Shown one piece after another: positions 1-12,653 of a DNA stretch of 64,000 nucleotides. The stretch is from Aphelidium insulamus (taxonomy: Eukaryota; Aphelidiomycota; Aphelidea; Aphelidiaceae). How positions within the stretch are numbered: the first letter of the stretch is position 1; the number at the start of each line of letters is the position of its first letter. The position numbers were made by a program, and so were the translations under genes. The notes below the pieces were generated by a model that saw only the letters and a list, made by a program, of their open reading frames with translations, made no database searches and had not been told where the DNA came from. The stretch spans positions 63,501-127,500 of the forward strand of contig JAZDSV010000027.1 of the NCBI GenBank assembly GCA_036784855.1, written 5' to 3'.

Positions 1-2
1 AG

Positions 3-2303
3 GTGCAGTACGACGCCTGCAACGCCATGTACGTGGCGCCACCGCGTCGCATCCGCCAGGAGGCATTCCACGCCAAGGTGCCGGGGATGTTTGCCGAACA
101 CTCGGACCCGCTGGAGCACGTCAACTCGCTGTTTGTGCGGTTCCCGCAGCTGGCACTCACGGCGCTGTCTGCGCAGTACTGCGCCATCCACGACGTCATT
201 GCCAACCTGTTGGTGTTTAGCAAGGACGCGGACCGCAAACGATCCACGGAACAGGCGAGCACCATGATGTTTGCCCTGCTGAAGGAGGACTTGGCGGACC
301 TGGTCGGTGTGGCGCAGAAACTGCAGGCGAATCTGCGCCGACTCAACCGCCTCATCCAGGCCAGTGATCGGCGTCTGGCGCGGCAACCCGTCGGCATCGT
401 AGCCGCTGCGCCGACAGATGTGGACAGGCAGCAACAACAGATTAATGCCGCAGATGCACACCGCTCTCTGGTGGCGCAAAAGAGCTCCGCGGCCCTGGAG
501 CTGATACTGGTGATGGACGCCGTGCGACGACTTGCCAGTCAGCGCCAGCAAAAGGATAATGCCAGTCGCAGCATGCGCACCGTGGTCTCGTCGGACCAGC
601 TCACGTGGCACTTTCGCCTGGACTCCGGTGAGCCGCTGTGCCAGCTCTCACTGGTCAACAGCACATTCAAGTCCGTCCAATACGAGGACCAGTCCAATGT
701 GAACACGGTGGAGATTCAGCGCATCTTGCTGGACAACAAGCTGCCCGCGCAGTCCTACCTGCAGCTGATTGCGCCCTACACCGCCGACAAGTCGAGTGCG
801 CGCGAACTGGACTCCAGCCGTGCCCAGATGCTTCGTGTCTACTGGCGCGAGCTGGCACCGGTATGTCTATCTGTGTTATGATACTCCCTTGACTTCTCTC
901 TGTTATATTATCTTCTACCAATAATTACGTTGTAACAATGATGACAGGTTGCGGGAATACCAATTATCGACCACTTTGAAGTGAATATTCACCCGCTGCT
1001 GTTTCAGCTGACGTACGAAGTGGCCAAGGGATTGATCGAGTATTTGTTTCCCAAGAGGCGCAAGTCGCAGCGTCGGTCCACAAAGGACACGGACGGCAAC
1101 AGTGGCAAATCCGTGGCAGTTGTTGCTGGCGGGAGACGATCCCAGCCACCGCGAGCCAGCTCCGAGCAAACACTGGCCACTGTGGACGGCGTGTCGTTGC
1201 TGCAAGAGAGCTCTGCTGCCACTCAAGGGTCACTGAGGGAGACGCGGTCTGGGAGCTTTGCACTAAAGCGGTCCGTGTCCAGCTCCGGGTCATCATTCCG
1301 TGCCCGCTTGCCGTCATTTCTTCGACACACGCACGGCGAAGCTTCGACGTCAGCCGGCAGCGGCAAACTGGTAGAGTCGGCATCGGAAGAGTCCTTGCAG
1401 TCCCTGGGCAGCAGTGGATCCGCCGAGTCTGCTGCCGCGGAACTGACGGTCCCAGCTGCCGACATGACCAGTGTCAATTCATCCACGGACACGGCGAGCC
1501 TGCGCCACGCTCGATACAGCCGTACCTTGAGTCGAAACACTGCGCCGCCCGCCGCCGACAGTGATGCCGTGCTGCGCAACCTGGAGCTGGGTGAAGACAG
1601 CGATGTCCAGTTAATGAAGGACCGTGCCTCCGCCAACAAGACGTTTGTTTACATTAAAATTCCCGGCTCCACGCACTGCATCAGCTATCACGTACGCAAT
1701 ATTGTATGCAATTTGCAAAATATTAATAGCCGCTGTGTGCAGGGCGAAAAAGATTCAAATATTGAAGACTTGCACGAGTTTGTGCTGCGGCTGCCCACGC
1801 TAGAGTACCACAACAGCACGTGGACGTCGCTGGAGTTTCTCATGCAAATACGGCGAGGTCCGTGTGTGCGATTTGTTATATGTATTTGTGTTGATGAATC
1901 GGTAATAGATATTGCAATGGCCGTGTTCTCCCAGACCGGCTCCTTCATCCGAGAAAAGCTTGCGTGGCGAAAACGTCCACCAACGGTCAAGCAATCTGAT
2001 AAGCAATCAATTCCATCCATCCAGACTGTGTTTACCCCGCTGCCCACAATCACAGTGGAAACGGGCTCTCCCCGCAGCCAGCAACGGTCACGCGGCCCCA
2101 AGTCCGTGAAAACAGTCGACTTTGCACCACCGCTGGACTCAGCAAATAGTGCGACGGTCACAGTGCCAAGCACCACCACAATCACCACCACTCCCCCGTC
2201 ACCTGTTGCGGCACGCAGTAGCGATCCGGTGGATACCATCAGTGCTGTCACAACGCGCGCTACAGTGTCCACTCTGGACAAACCCGTTCGGCAAAGCCAT
2301 TAG
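3..2303 (+). CDS. BLTP2/Fmp27/Hobbit bridge-like lipid transfer protein, C-terminal part
   Basis: Exons 3(partial)..860 and 948..2303, with a phase-0 GT-AG intron of 87 nt (GTATGT...ACAG). The last 737 residues of a very large protein are visible; the 5' part lies outside the window. Conserved tail features are SAQYCAIHDVIANLLVF near the start, TFKSVQYEDQSNVNTVEIQ, and, across the splice junction, LAPVAGIPIIDHFEVNIHPL; these are typical of the C-terminal region of KIAA0100/Hobbit/SABRE/Fmp27. Family members are rod-like lipid-transfer proteins at ER-plasma membrane contact sites (known for the family). After the conserved block come a basic stretch (FPKRRK) and about 400 Ser/Thr-rich, low-complexity residues, so the tail is probably disordered. 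The stop is TAG at 2301-2303. A fusion is not indicated. Confidence 0.9.
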
Positions 2304-2900
2304 TTTTTAGTTTGTTTCTTTGAATATATACATTTAGCACACTTGATGTAAATACTGTCAGCCGGGCATTTGTCCTCATCAAAGATTACCATAACTGCTG
2401 AGGTGTTGCTGAGTGCGCTGCCTCCCGTCGAACAACCATTACCTTTATTTTTTAAAGATCAAATGAGCGGCTTGTCGTGATTTGAGCATATCTACATTAT
2501 GCTGCCGGCGGATTCGAGCTCAAAGACTTGGACAACTATTGCTCATATTGCTGTGGCTAAGGGTCCAAGGCTGACGAATCACAGCACACTTAAAGAATCA
2601 CAACGGTCCAACGGATGACCTTGAGTGCTTTGTTGTTCACTGTGATATTACCAGGAATGAGCTGTAAAAGTCTAATCAAGATGAGGAAGCAGCTCCTGTC
2701 ATTTTCTCAACTCTGGCTAAACATTGAACAATGCAAGGATCAACTAATATCAACTAATGCCTCTTTAGACGCTTCACAAGATCGCAACTGACCAGTCATA
2801 AAACGCCGTCAAATTTTACGATCGTCCAATCACAGCATCGATCAATGTGCATCTTGAAGGGGCTGATTGATGTTGTGCATTCTTGCATTCTGCCTTTGCA
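2304..2900. other. intergenic region, no gene seen
   Basis: About 600 bp between the BLTP2-like gene and secreted ankyrin-like gene A. No coding-like frame, tRNA or clear repeat was seen. It must hold the terminator of the first gene and the promoter of the second; no convincing TATA box was found near 2850. Confidence 0.5.
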
Positions 2901-4878
2901 ATGAATTTCCGCTTGCTTTCGCTGCTTGTCGCGCTTTTCGGCGATGCTTTCATGCCGCCTGATGCATCGTGCAGTAGAGCTGCTGCGGCGCCGGCGGGTG
3001 GGAGCCTTCCCTACGGTACGTTGTGTCTACAATTTCCGCACTTGTTGGTGACCAATTTATGTTGACAATACAGGTGTCGACAGCATGGATGTTGATACGG
3101 ATGCTGCAGAAGCCGATGCACGCGAATTTAACGGCGACTCACATGCATTCCTCTTGCTGGCGCTACAAAAACACGACTGGGATCGAGCCATGCTTGCCCT
3201 AAATGACGGAGCGACAATAACTGAGGAAGAATTTGCCACGTTGCGAAAGAATGGGCACCTAGTCAATGTGGAAAACCATCCAGTATATGACGCCTTGGTG
3301 GCCAATGGTTGGCACATTGGCCGAAAAGGACCACTGCACCGCTGGACACTGGGGAACTCGGTGACGGGCCAGCGGGCGGCTAACTTTAATCCATATGACC
3401 TAGCCAAGGACGGAAATTTGTCGGCACTGAAGTATTTGCAAGCGCAGGGCTACTTTGACGCAAAGGCGTTCGATCCATTCAATGTGGCCATAGCACGCAA
3501 TGAGAAGGAAATACTGGAGTGGGGCATGGCAACGTTAACAATTACCCCATCACATCTCGCATCGATGGCAATACGCGGATTATTGCCTTACATGCAGCGC
3601 TCAGTCCGTGAAAAAAAAGTGAAGATGGATGACAGGGTTTGCATGTATGCAGTCGACAGAGGCAACGTTGATGTTGTAGTTTGGGCATTGGAGAACGGGG
3701 CTGCGATAGACACATTTTCAAAGCTGCATATACTGCACAACGGCTGGTTTAATCCGGTATGGCTTCACAAGTATGTCCCGTTTGCTCCCGACGAACTGCA
3801 CAAGATTATTGTGGAATATACCACTGGCGAAGTGGCCATCATTATTTCCCTCGGCTACAAAATTGACGTTAAATCTCTCTGCCTGATGGCCGCAAATGAT
3901 AAGGTTCATTTGACTCTTGAAGCATTGCGTACGCAGAAAATTGAAGGTGAATGGCCATCAAACGCCGAGAAAGTCAGCCTTCTGTGGGCCATTAACCATT
4001 CCGCCGATTTGCTTCCATCAGTTAAAGACGAAATCATTGCGGCTGGCAACTCTAACTTTCTGTACTTTGACATGTCAATTGTGGATGAAAATGTGATTGC
4101 CACTGCGGCGGCCAACAATCAATGGGACCTTGTTGAGTACTTGATTGTCAACGGAAATACTGCTGTAGACGAGGAAACCCTTCAACTCATGGCTGCTGCT
4201 GGACATGCCGACCTGATTAATTTGGCCTTGAATAAGGGAGCAAAACCAACCCAGAAAGCGGGTTTAGAGGCCGCCAAGAACCGAAATTGGCCAGCACTAA
4301 AAGTGCTACTCCGCGGCGGATTGGACCCAGATGCCGGAACCCGTCGGCTTATGGTCTATAATCAGCTTCAACTGTTTCTAGAATTCCCAGATGTCAAACT
4401 GTCGAAAGATGATGTTGCTAGTCTTGCTCGTCTGCACCAGTGGGATCTGGTGGCTCGTGGTATCAAAGAGGGAGTCGAGCTATCCCGAGCTACCAAGGAC
4501 GAGATCATTAAGGCGGATCAGTACATGCTTCTGATTTCACCCAAAGTTCTGGTAGAAGATGGCGACATTATTGCCGCAATGAGGTTTAAAAAATGGGAGC
4601 TGGTCGACTGGGCTGTGCTGTCAAACTTTCAAATGACCACAGATACGTTTGAGGATGTTGCTGTTAATGCCAAGCATGTGCATCGGGTAATCATGGCCTC
4701 CAGGGAGAACTTCCCCAATGACCTTGATCCCGATTACGTTGAAATACTTGAATGCTGGAAACCGGGGTCAGCCAACCTGGAGCGTCACAACAATGTCAAG
4801 CAAAGAGTCCAGGAGATGATGGAGGAGTATCAGAAGAACTTTGGCGGAACAGAAGAAGAAGAATCCACAAGGGTTTAA
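2901..4878 (+). CDS. secreted ankyrin-like repeat protein A
   Basis: Exons 2901..3015 and 3074..4878 give 639 aa; the phase-1 intron splits a Gly codon just after the signal-peptide exon. ATG 2901 was chosen because it starts a typical signal peptide (MNFRLLSLLVALFGDAF). The rest is built of degenerate ankyrin-like units of about 30-33 residues that often carry Trp before an acidic/Leu pair (HDWDRAML, NQWDLVEYL, HQWDLVARG, KKWELVDWAV) instead of the classic TPLH. A short block with LGNSVTGQRAANF sits near residue 130 and recurs in the paralogues at 21370 and 37285. No membrane segment follows the signal, so it is probably secreted. Function is unknown. Secretion and paralogue decay nearby suggest a surface or effector-like role (inference). 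Confidence 0.8.
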
Positions 4879-5096
4879 AATTTTGCTGCTTAGCGGCAAA
4901 AAATCACTTTAATACTTTTAACCACCTAAGCTAATACATCATATATACGCAAGTTGTGTGCCTACAGGCTACGTTGTTAGCATTTACTTATGTTCCTACA
5001 TGCACAAGCATTGAAGTGAAATAGTTTTATGCATGCAAGTAAATATTTACACACAATGCTGTACAATAAATATTAACAACTGCCGAACACTCATTT

Positions 5097-7489
5097 ATGG
5101 TGACGGCACAATTATCGGCACCACAATCGGCGCCGCTGTCACCGGCCTCGTCGGCATCACAGCATCGGCACCACAACGCCGCCTGGCACTCCATCGACAC
5201 TACTCTTGCCGCTGGAATGGGTGCGTCCGACAAGCTGCAGCAGCGGTCGGCGGCACACTCATCAACCGGCGCCACCACCACCCCTGCCAGCGCCGCCGAT
5301 CTCCAGATCGTGGGCCTGTGCCTGCTGTGGTACGCCAGCTCTGCCGTCACCAACAACATCGGCAAGCAGATCCTGCAGCTGGCGCACATTCCCGTCACAC
5401 TGACCTATGTCCAATTCGCATTCGTCAGCGGGGCCTGCTTCTCCGTGGGCCATGCGGTGCAGCTGCGGTGCGCCTCTCTGTCTCTGTGTGCCACACATGG
5501 AGTTCTTATTACATCATTGTTTGAAGGGACTCGATGATGGTGGCCAGTCGGCACGCGCACGGCGTTGGCGAGGTGGGCGGTGGTGATTCCGGCGGCAAAT
5601 CTCGTCGTGCGCACAGTCCATTTGCGGGTGTATCACGGTCGCCGCTCCGTCGTCTCTGGGACTGGATACACTTGCCGCCCAGGCGCATGACAGCGCGACT
5701 AGTTGCCCTTGTAGAGTCGTGGTCGAGTGGCGGTGCGATAAGAGGTGGTAGTGGCATTTTGGACAGTGGTATCAGCAGTGGACTTGACATGGGGATAAAA
5801 AGTCGGCGCCGGTCTGGTGCTGAGGAAACTGTGTGGCAGCGGATAGTGTCTGGTGCTGGTCAGCTGGCGATATTTGTTCTGGCCACGGTACTGTGCTGGA
5901 TTATTGTCGCTGTTCGTATCCTGCTCGACTTGCTGTTTCGCTGGCTGACATTGGGACTGGTACGTGACATATCTGTATGTATGCGTGTGTATGTATACCT
6001 ATGGCAATTCTTATATGTATTTGTTATGCGGTAGATCAGATGCTATAAACTTTCCATTTTCTTGCCTGACATTGCAAACGGTAACTATTGGCAGGACATG
6101 GACAGGGAACCCAAGAATGTGGTGCCGCACAGCTTGCTGGGGCGAGTACAGCCGCCTAGATTGCGAGTCGTTCTCGCCATCGCCCCACTTAGCTGCTTCC
6201 TGCTCAGCGGTCACATGTTTTCTTCAGTCGCACTGGATCGCGTTCCAGTTGCCTTTCTGCACACCATCAAAGTGGGTTAACGATAAATACGTCAAAATGT
6301 ATAACATTTCAGGCACTGTCGCCGCTGTTCACAGTGGCCATTTATCGGTTCGTGTTTTCCACCGTGTACTCCACCGCCATTTACGTGTCGCTGGTGCCGC
6401 TCACTGTGGGCGTGATGCTCGCATGTGCCGGCGAACTTGCATTCACTGCATTCGGCCTATTTTGCGCCATCTGTTCCACACTCATTTTTGTGGTGCAAAA
6501 TATTTTTTCCAAGAGTAAGCGTGATTATTGTAGCCTATTGTTTTATCATTCACCGCGCAACAGATTTATTCAAGCAAAAGTCGCTGGACAAATTGTCCAT
6601 GCTGTTTTACTCGAGCACAATTGCATTCGTTCTCATGACACCCATATGGTTCTACCTGGAGGGCGGCAAGGTGTTTGGGGGCGGGGCTGTCGCGGACTCA
6701 AGCGCGACCCAGTCAACACCGCCGTCGGCATGGCTGATGGCACGCTTGATTGCGCTGAATGGCGCCGCGCACTTTTTGCAGAACGTGTTTGCATTCGCCG
6801 TGCTGCACTCGGTGTCGCCCGTCACATACAGCATCGCATCGCTGCTCAAACGCATCGTGGTCATTGTGGCCAGTATCGTTTGGTTCGGTCAGCTGGTCTC
6901 GGCCACGCAAATTGTCGGCGTGATGCTGGCGCTGTCTGGTCTGGCCATGTATCAGCGGGCGCGCATCACGGGCGGCAGTGAGCGGGAGCTCTTGCACAAG
7001 CGGCCGTCTGGTTCGTTGCTGTTTGCTGTTTGTTGTTTGTTTGTCTGCGTCATTCATAGTTATAGTATATACATACATCTACATATCGCCACTACCTATG
7101 ATCTGATTATTGTAGTGAGCGCACAGGCGGACAGGCAGAGCAGTGACGCTGTGTTTGATCTGTATCCGCAGCGGCATGGCATGGATGTGCGCAGTGATAC
7201 CGCTGCAAAGGGTCAGCCCCGCCACTCAGCCGCCGCCACCACACTGCCACCACGATCATTGAGTGGCGGGCACTCCATGGCCGCCGTCACCGAGACCATA
7301 CCGCAGCTGCAACAGTCTTACTCCATGGGTGGCCTGGCTGTGCATCGGGGCGGTGCAGACAATCACAATAGCGAGCACTGGACCGGGCATGGCAGTCGGG
7401 ACAAGCAGCTGGGCGACGACAGTGCACCCACGCATCCACCATTCCCACTGTTTGCACACCCCTCTCCCGCCAAGACGGCCATCGATTGA
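5097..7489 (+). CDS. Sly41/TPT-type nucleotide-sugar or phosphate translocator family protein
   Basis: Exons 5097..5467, 5527..5959, 6095..6271, 6313..6514 and 6564..7489; all four introns are GT-AG and in phase. About 702 aa. The core is a drug/metabolite-superfamily transporter of the TPT group: WYASSAVTNNIGKQIL, PVTLTYVQFAF, GHMFSSVALDRVPVAFLHTI, then VYSTAIYVSLVPLTVGVM and FSKNLFKQKSLDKLSMLFYSS segments, with about ten membrane helices. The family acts in Golgi/ER membranes; yeast SLY41 suppresses loss of YPT1. A long Gly/Ser/Arg-rich insert (exon 2) and a disordered tail are unusual. Positions 7011..7115 (105 nt, GTTCGT...TGTAG, T-rich) could be a further in-frame intron; removing it gives 667 aa. 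The exact substrate cannot be told. Confidence 0.85.
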
Positions 7490-7580
7490 TTAGACTGTTG
7501 TTTGGAACATTATATTATAGTCATAGTAAGCTTGCATATATAGATATATATATATATATTATAGTGGTATGCAAGCACGT

Positions 7581-7878
7581 CTATGAGCGCTCTATATTGA
7601 CGTGCAACACCAGTGGGACAGCCATTGGCCACGGCCCACTCAACTGTTCCTGGTGCTCACACAATTCCATCTCTTCATACGTCTCCTTGGGCACACCATG
7701 GCCGCACTCCACGGGAACTCGCGTTCCTACTGTAACACGTTCAAGTGCCCGCTGTCCGCCGCGTATCCTCACTTGTGTCCTCGCCCTTTGCACCCATTAC
7801 CCAGCAGCTATTGCAGTGTGCGCAGATCGCCGCGCTGAACGGGTCCGCATCCTCAATGATGTGCCAGTTGAGCCGGTG
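7581..7878 (-). CDS. possible small two-exon gene, Cys-containing
   Basis: On the minus strand a coding-like stretch (reading ...IIEDADPFSAAICAHCNSCW) is followed by a 49-nt GT-AG interval (7752..7800, GTAATG...ACAG) and then 56 codons to a TAG stop (7581). The joined piece has a CxHC...W...CGHG pattern and an acidic, Glu-rich end. No start codon is evident: an in-frame TAA lies just upstream of 7878 without an obvious splice acceptor. It may be a 5'-truncated remnant. The plus strand also stays open here for 133 codons, so the strand is not certain. Product unrecognised. Confidence 0.25.
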
Positions 7879-8024
7879 TTATTGTGAATATAAAATGCGG
7901 TGACAGGTGGTGAGTTTACGGCTCTATAAATCACACATATGCTAGGACTACATATTTGAGACCAAAATTTGGTATATTGACTTCATTGCTGAATAGGGCA
8001 GGTTAAAATAACTAAATTGTACCG

Positions 8025-8581
8025 TTAAGAGACATCCATCATTGAGGAGCCGCCTGTTTTTGCTTTTGCCGCGCAGTACTGACGTGCTAAGGTTGCGGTT
8101 TGGAGATGTCCCTTGTTGGTTGCAATTTCAAATGCGCTGGGATCACAAGGAGCACCATTGTCGTGCAGCCATTGCAGCACAGCAGTTTGACCAGACATTG
8201 CCGCCGCATAACTCCAAGCGTTTGAGTCTGCCGGCTGGAACCGTCCATCTCGAACCAGAGCTGCCAACATTTTGATATTTCCGGCGACAATAAAGGCAAT
8301 AGTCATCTTTTGCGGATGGTATGAGTTCATTAGCTGTGTGGGTATAGCTGTTGTGGGTTTGCAAAACGCGCGGCAACCTCGACCAGCTCGCCATTAAGCT
8401 CACGACAAACATCATTGAGGGTGTCAACCCACGGAGTTTTGAAATTTCGCTGTCTGTGGCCAGTTTCTCCGATATTGTATCCATCAAGGTCATCAAACTT
8501 GCGCTTGCGCGTTGTCGAAACACAAATTGCAATTGCCATGCAGTATACTAATAGCGCCGTTAGTATATTTGCGAAATACAT
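8025..8581 (-). CDS. small secreted ankyrin-repeat protein
   Basis: Model: exon 1 8581..8378 and exon 2 8333..8025, 170 aa. It begins with a hydrophobic leader (MYFANILTALLVYCMAIAIC) followed by a basic KRK stretch. The second exon has recognisable ankyrin units (AAAMSGQTAVLQWLHDNGAP and EIATNKGHLQTATL). The 44-nt intron joins the parts in phase 0, but its donor (GTTGCC) is weak; GTCGAG six bases upstream also works. Without an intron, a stop at 8330 separates the two parts, so a frameshifted pseudogene is the alternative. The ankyrin units are more classical than those of genes A and C and resemble the protein at 52837 in style. Probably exported; role unknown. Confidence 0.5.
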
Positions 8582-9099
8582 TTGCTAGTGTGGACTGGGA
8601 GGAGGCATTGCGCTAGCTAGTTTATGTATCTGCGTGATGGCAACAATCCAGCATCCCGATCAATGCTGGTCCCGCATACCGATCGGACAAATCAGCCAGC
8701 ATCAGATTGCCTTCGCGGCGTAATGGCAGCTATATGGTTACGCCGCCGCCAGCAGCGACGTTAGTACATAACAGCAATGTAGATGAGATATGTTGGTAGG
8801 CAATTTACAGCACAGATAGACACGGCATAAGTTTCCAGAGATGAATTCACCTAGTCATTTACACATTAGGTGCATGCACAAGTGCTTGTGACGCCGTTAT
8901 AGTAAGCTAGCTGTTCATATACTACATTATCATTCTTGCAGTCAATGAGAATATGTACAAGTCTACTGAGAACTAAATATGTACCTACGGGATGCCTCCC
9001 GAATGCCACTGCCCGAACATAGTCTAACCCAATTGGCACATTAGATACATGGATAATTTAATGCATATGCATGTATATTGCACCGAATAACCACGCGCG
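8582..9099. other. intergenic region, no gene seen
   Basis: About 520 bp between the small ankyrin gene and the bL34m gene. I see no coding-like frame, RNA gene or repeat. It probably contains the upstream region of the minus-strand ankyrin gene. Confidence 0.5.
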
Positions 9100-9477
9100 T
9101 CACACGGCCAGCGACCAGCGACCCTTGGCCCGTCGACGCGCCAACAGCTCACGGCCGGCCTTGGTGCGCAGTCGCCGCAGAAAGCCGTGCTTGTTCTTGC
9201 GCTTCACCACCGACGGCTGGTACTCGCTGCCGTACTGGCCGCGAATAAACCGCAGCTGTGTCCACTGCAGAGCCCCACTACAGATATTACGCATGAATAG
9301 TGTGCAGTAATGGGTGCAAGATAACGCGTACGCAAATGCCGGCCGTAGACTGGCCAGGAGGTTGCCATTAGTGGTATAAGGAGCGGGAGGTGTGATAATC
9401 GTGGCACCGACCGCAATGGGACTACCGCGGCACGCCACGGAGCGTCCAAGTTGCTGCCGTAGCGACGACAACAGCAT
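9100..9477 (-). CDS. mitochondrial ribosomal protein bL34m
   Basis: Single exon, 125 aa. The last 45 residues are a clear L34 domain: [19 protein letters not shown], then [17 protein letters not shown], a highly basic extended peptide that binds 23S-like rRNA in the large subunit. Bacterial L34 is about 45 residues; the extra 80 N-terminal residues, rich in Ser, Arg and Ala and poor in acids, fit a mitochondrial targeting presequence. ATG at 9477 gives [18 protein letters not shown], a plausible amphipathic presequence. It lies head to head with the SHANK-like gene, about 150 bp apart, so they may share a promoter region. Confidence 0.9.
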   Translation of the reverse strand: MLLSSLRQQLGRSVACRGSPIAVGATIITPPAPYTTNGNLLASLRPAFAYALSCTHYCTLFMRNICSGALQWTQLRFIRGQYGSEYQPSVVKRKNKHGFLRRLRTKAGRELLARRRAKGRWSLAV

Positions 9478-9630
9478 CGCGTGACGTGATTAATTGGCGG
9501 AGCGAAAATCTATTTTGGGATTGTTACGTGTGGTTGCGCTGTGTCTTGGCTGTTACCGCTCTGTTCTACATAGTCGATCTATTTGTGCAGATACTCAGAC
9601 AGCAAGAGAGAGATTTCATTTCAGTATAAT

Positions 9631-12600
9631 ATGCGCACGGGAGACAGTTTCGGGAGTCTGAGCGATTTGGGCAACAGCGGCACGGCAGGCAAGACAGCGG
9701 ATGGCACCACCACCGACACCGGCACGTTTGCCATACGCGTCGTGCTCCCGGCGCTCAAGTTGAAAAAGTTTATCCGCGTCTCGCACACGGACCAAGTGGG
9801 CCATGTCAAGCTGCGGGTGCGTCGGATGGCGGAATGGATATCAGATGAGTGGCGTCTGACCATTCACTCGCGCAGATCATTAAGCACATGGCCAGCGGGG
9901 TGTTGGACATACTGAACTATGGACTGTTCCAGGAGGGAGCGGACGGTCGGCGCGGCAAGTTTCTCGATGACACTCGACGCGTGTCCGACTACTCACTGGC
10001 CGACAATGTAGTGACATTATTATTCTTTGAGCTATTCATTAACATGGCAGATGCAATTGGAACTGCGAATGAAGCACCGCACGGGTCTGCAGCCAGGTTC
10101 GCGTGCCTACGAGAAGGACAATGGGAAGAAGGCGCAGAAAAAGTTCATGGATCTCATCAGGTAAATATGATTGTTTGTTGATAGATGTACATACACTATA
10201 TCTCATCCTTGCAGAGAGGGCACAACGGCCGTGGAAGAGGTGCGAGAAAAGTGCAAGGCCAACAGCAACTTTGACTGCAATTTCGTGCATGATGATGGCA
10301 GTAAGTTCCGTGTAATTATATATAATATACATATATATATATATATACACTTATCTTTCCAGTGACACCGCTCACGGTGGCCGTGCTGAGTGACAGCCGT
10401 GACATGCTGCTGGCACTCATTGAGGCGGGTGCGTGCATCGACTACCGCACACGGCACGGACACTTTGGTGGCAACTATCTGGCATCGGGCGGCAGTGGGG
10501 CGCTGAATGCTCTCGGCACCGGCTACTTTACCCCGATTCATGTGGCCGCCGCCGAGAACAAGATGACTTCCCTGCAGGCATGTTGTACAAGTAGTATGGT
10601 ACAGTGTAGAGTGTTTATACCGTGTATGTATAGGTACTGTTGCAGTATGGACACGCGCCGAACTTGCGGGACTCTGGCGGACTGTCGCCGATTATCCATG
10701 CGTACGTGTCCTGCTACTACTTTGACTACCACACCACAGAGACTATGTACACCTGACTGTATATATACCATGCAGGGCCGCGGCGGGACACGACGACATT
10801 GTCCGCGTGCTGTTGATCTCGCTGGTCAGCAGCCCGGTGGCACAGATCACCCAAATGTCCCAGCTGCAGCAGGAGGTGGACGAGGTGGACTCGCTGGCAC
10901 GCACACCGCTGCACCACGCCTGCGCCAACGGCCACGCCACCACCGTCCGTGTGCTGCTCGAGTACGGCGCCAACCCGAACGCGCTCAACAGTACCGGCAA
11001 CACCCCGCTCCACCTGGCGTGCACCAGTCCGCAGAGTGGCCAGGCCCATCGGGAGGTGGTGCGCCTGCTGCTCTGCTACGGCGCAGACCGGGACAAACGG
11101 ACCCGTGCGGGACAGACCGCGGGGCAGGTGGCGCTCCTGAGCGGCAACATGCAGCTCACCGAGTTCATCAAGCGGTTCCAGCTGGACGCCGACGACGCGG
11201 GCAGTGTGCCGCTCCATCCGCTCACGCTGGACACGCTACAGATGCGGGATCAGGCGGCGTGGCTGCAGTTACGCAAGTCGGTCTCGGCGGGGCAGATCCT
11301 GTCCGCCACGGGGCTGTATGCCGCCAGTGCCATCTCGGCGTCCAGCACTGTCACTGGTGCTACTGCTGCATCCAACTCGATCTCGCTGCCGGGACAGCCG
11401 CTTTCGGCAAGCGGCCACGGCGGCTCAATGTCACTGGCAAGCGGGTACAGCTCGCTGTCCCGGCCCACACGCAGCCCGTCCGGCATCTCGCCGTCCTACT
11501 CGCAGACCGCCTTTTCTCAACAGCTGTCACAGTCGACACTACCGCCGGCTGTCTCCGCCTCGTCCACCGCCACCAGTCAGTCGGAACTTTCAAACGCGGC
11601 ACCATCTGCGACTGTTGGGGCGGACATGCATGCTGGTAGTAACCACTCACCGCAACAGCAACAACAGCCGCAGTACATTCCCGCCGTGCAGCAGCAGAGT
11701 GGCGGATCTATCCGGGCGAGACGTGCGCCGCCTCCCTCTGTGCCCATGGAGTTTAGGCAGCAGGCTAGTATGACCGCAAATGCTATGGCCGATGTCCCAC
11801 CCGCCCCTGCTGCAACAGCCCTGCCGTCATTTCCCTCTTTTTCGGCCGGTGCCGGTACGTGTACGAGTAGTTTAATCGACGTACAGTGATGACTGCCCAT
11901 ACACTCACACACGCAGGCTCCAGCAGTCCAGTGGTGACACAGAACCGTGGCCAGCGACTGCCACCCCCGCCACCGCCATCACAGTCTGGAGTTGGTAATA
12001 CTGATCGGCACATGTCAATGCCGCCGCCGCCACCACCACAGCAGTCTCAACATGGTTTTGACAAGCACATGTCGATGCCGCCGCCGCCGCCCACAGCCGC
12101 GCCACAGACCGCCACATGGCAACAGCGACCCATGTCTTTGGCACAACAATCGGAACAGTTGCCACCTCCATCCGTGCCAACATTCCACCCGGCATCAATG
12201 ATGGCTGCACCAGCTTCTCCGGCAATGCACGCTCCACCCGCCATGCCCGCTGCAATGCCGGCAATGACACTGGAACAGCAGCAGCAAATGATGCAAATGA
12301 TGCAGATGATGATGCAGATGCAGCCGTCCATGATGCGTACGTAACAGTATATGTATCTATACACTACATAATTATATAGTGGGGGCCACGGCTGGTGGAA
12401 TGCAGATGCCGATGCAAATGCCCATGATGCCAATGATGCAGGGGCCAGTAACGGCAACAGCAGCACCAGGCGCGGCCCCATCGGATCTAATGGCACACCT
12501 GCAGCGCATGGAGGAGGAGAAACGACGTCTGCAGGCCGAAGTTGAACAGTTGAGACAGCAGCAGCACCATCAACAGCAACAGCAACAGCAGCGGCCATAG
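9631..12600 (+). CDS. SHANK-like scaffold: SPN/FERM-F0-like domain, ankyrin repeats, proline-rich tail
   Basis: Nine exons: 9631..9816, 9876..10010, 10051..10160, 10215..10300, 10363..10577, 10634..10701, 10776..11854, 11917..12336, 12380..12600; 839 aa, all phases consistent. The N-terminus (residues 30-140) has the ubiquitin-like signature LNYGLFQEGADGRRGKFLDD seen in SHANK SPN and talin F0 domains, then a KKAQKKFMDLI linker. About five ankyrin repeats follow (PLTVAVLSDSRDMLLALIEAG; FTPIHVAAAENKMTSLQ; RTPLHHACANGHATTVRVLL; NTPLHLACTS). The C-terminal half is Ser/Thr-rich, then has PPPPPP blocks, Met/Gln runs and a final coiled coil (MEEEKRRLQAEVEQLRQQQ). No PDZ or SAM domain is present. Intron 5 (10578..10633) is GC-AG. 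In animals SHANK links receptors to actin and Rap/Ras; here an actin-linked scaffold role is inferred. Confidence 0.8.
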
Positions 12601-12653
12601 CTATATTTTAAATCATTCTCGAGCTTAATATACATGACGTCCATTCTCATTTC

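Noticed and set aside
7011-7115. Extra intron in the Sly41-like gene
   Set aside because: Length is a multiple of three and T-rich, and the same donor GTTCGT is used in the CSTF2-like gene, but read-through is also open; left as an option, not asserted.
7486-7887. 133-codon plus-strand open frame
   Set aside because: Rich in Ser/His/Cys with no motif; the minus strand fits a spliced coding segment somewhat better. Neither is strong.
10578-10633. GT donor 21 nt downstream in SHANK-like intron 5
   Set aside because: It stays in frame but inserts seven residues into the middle of an ankyrin repeat; the GC donor gives a perfect repeat length.
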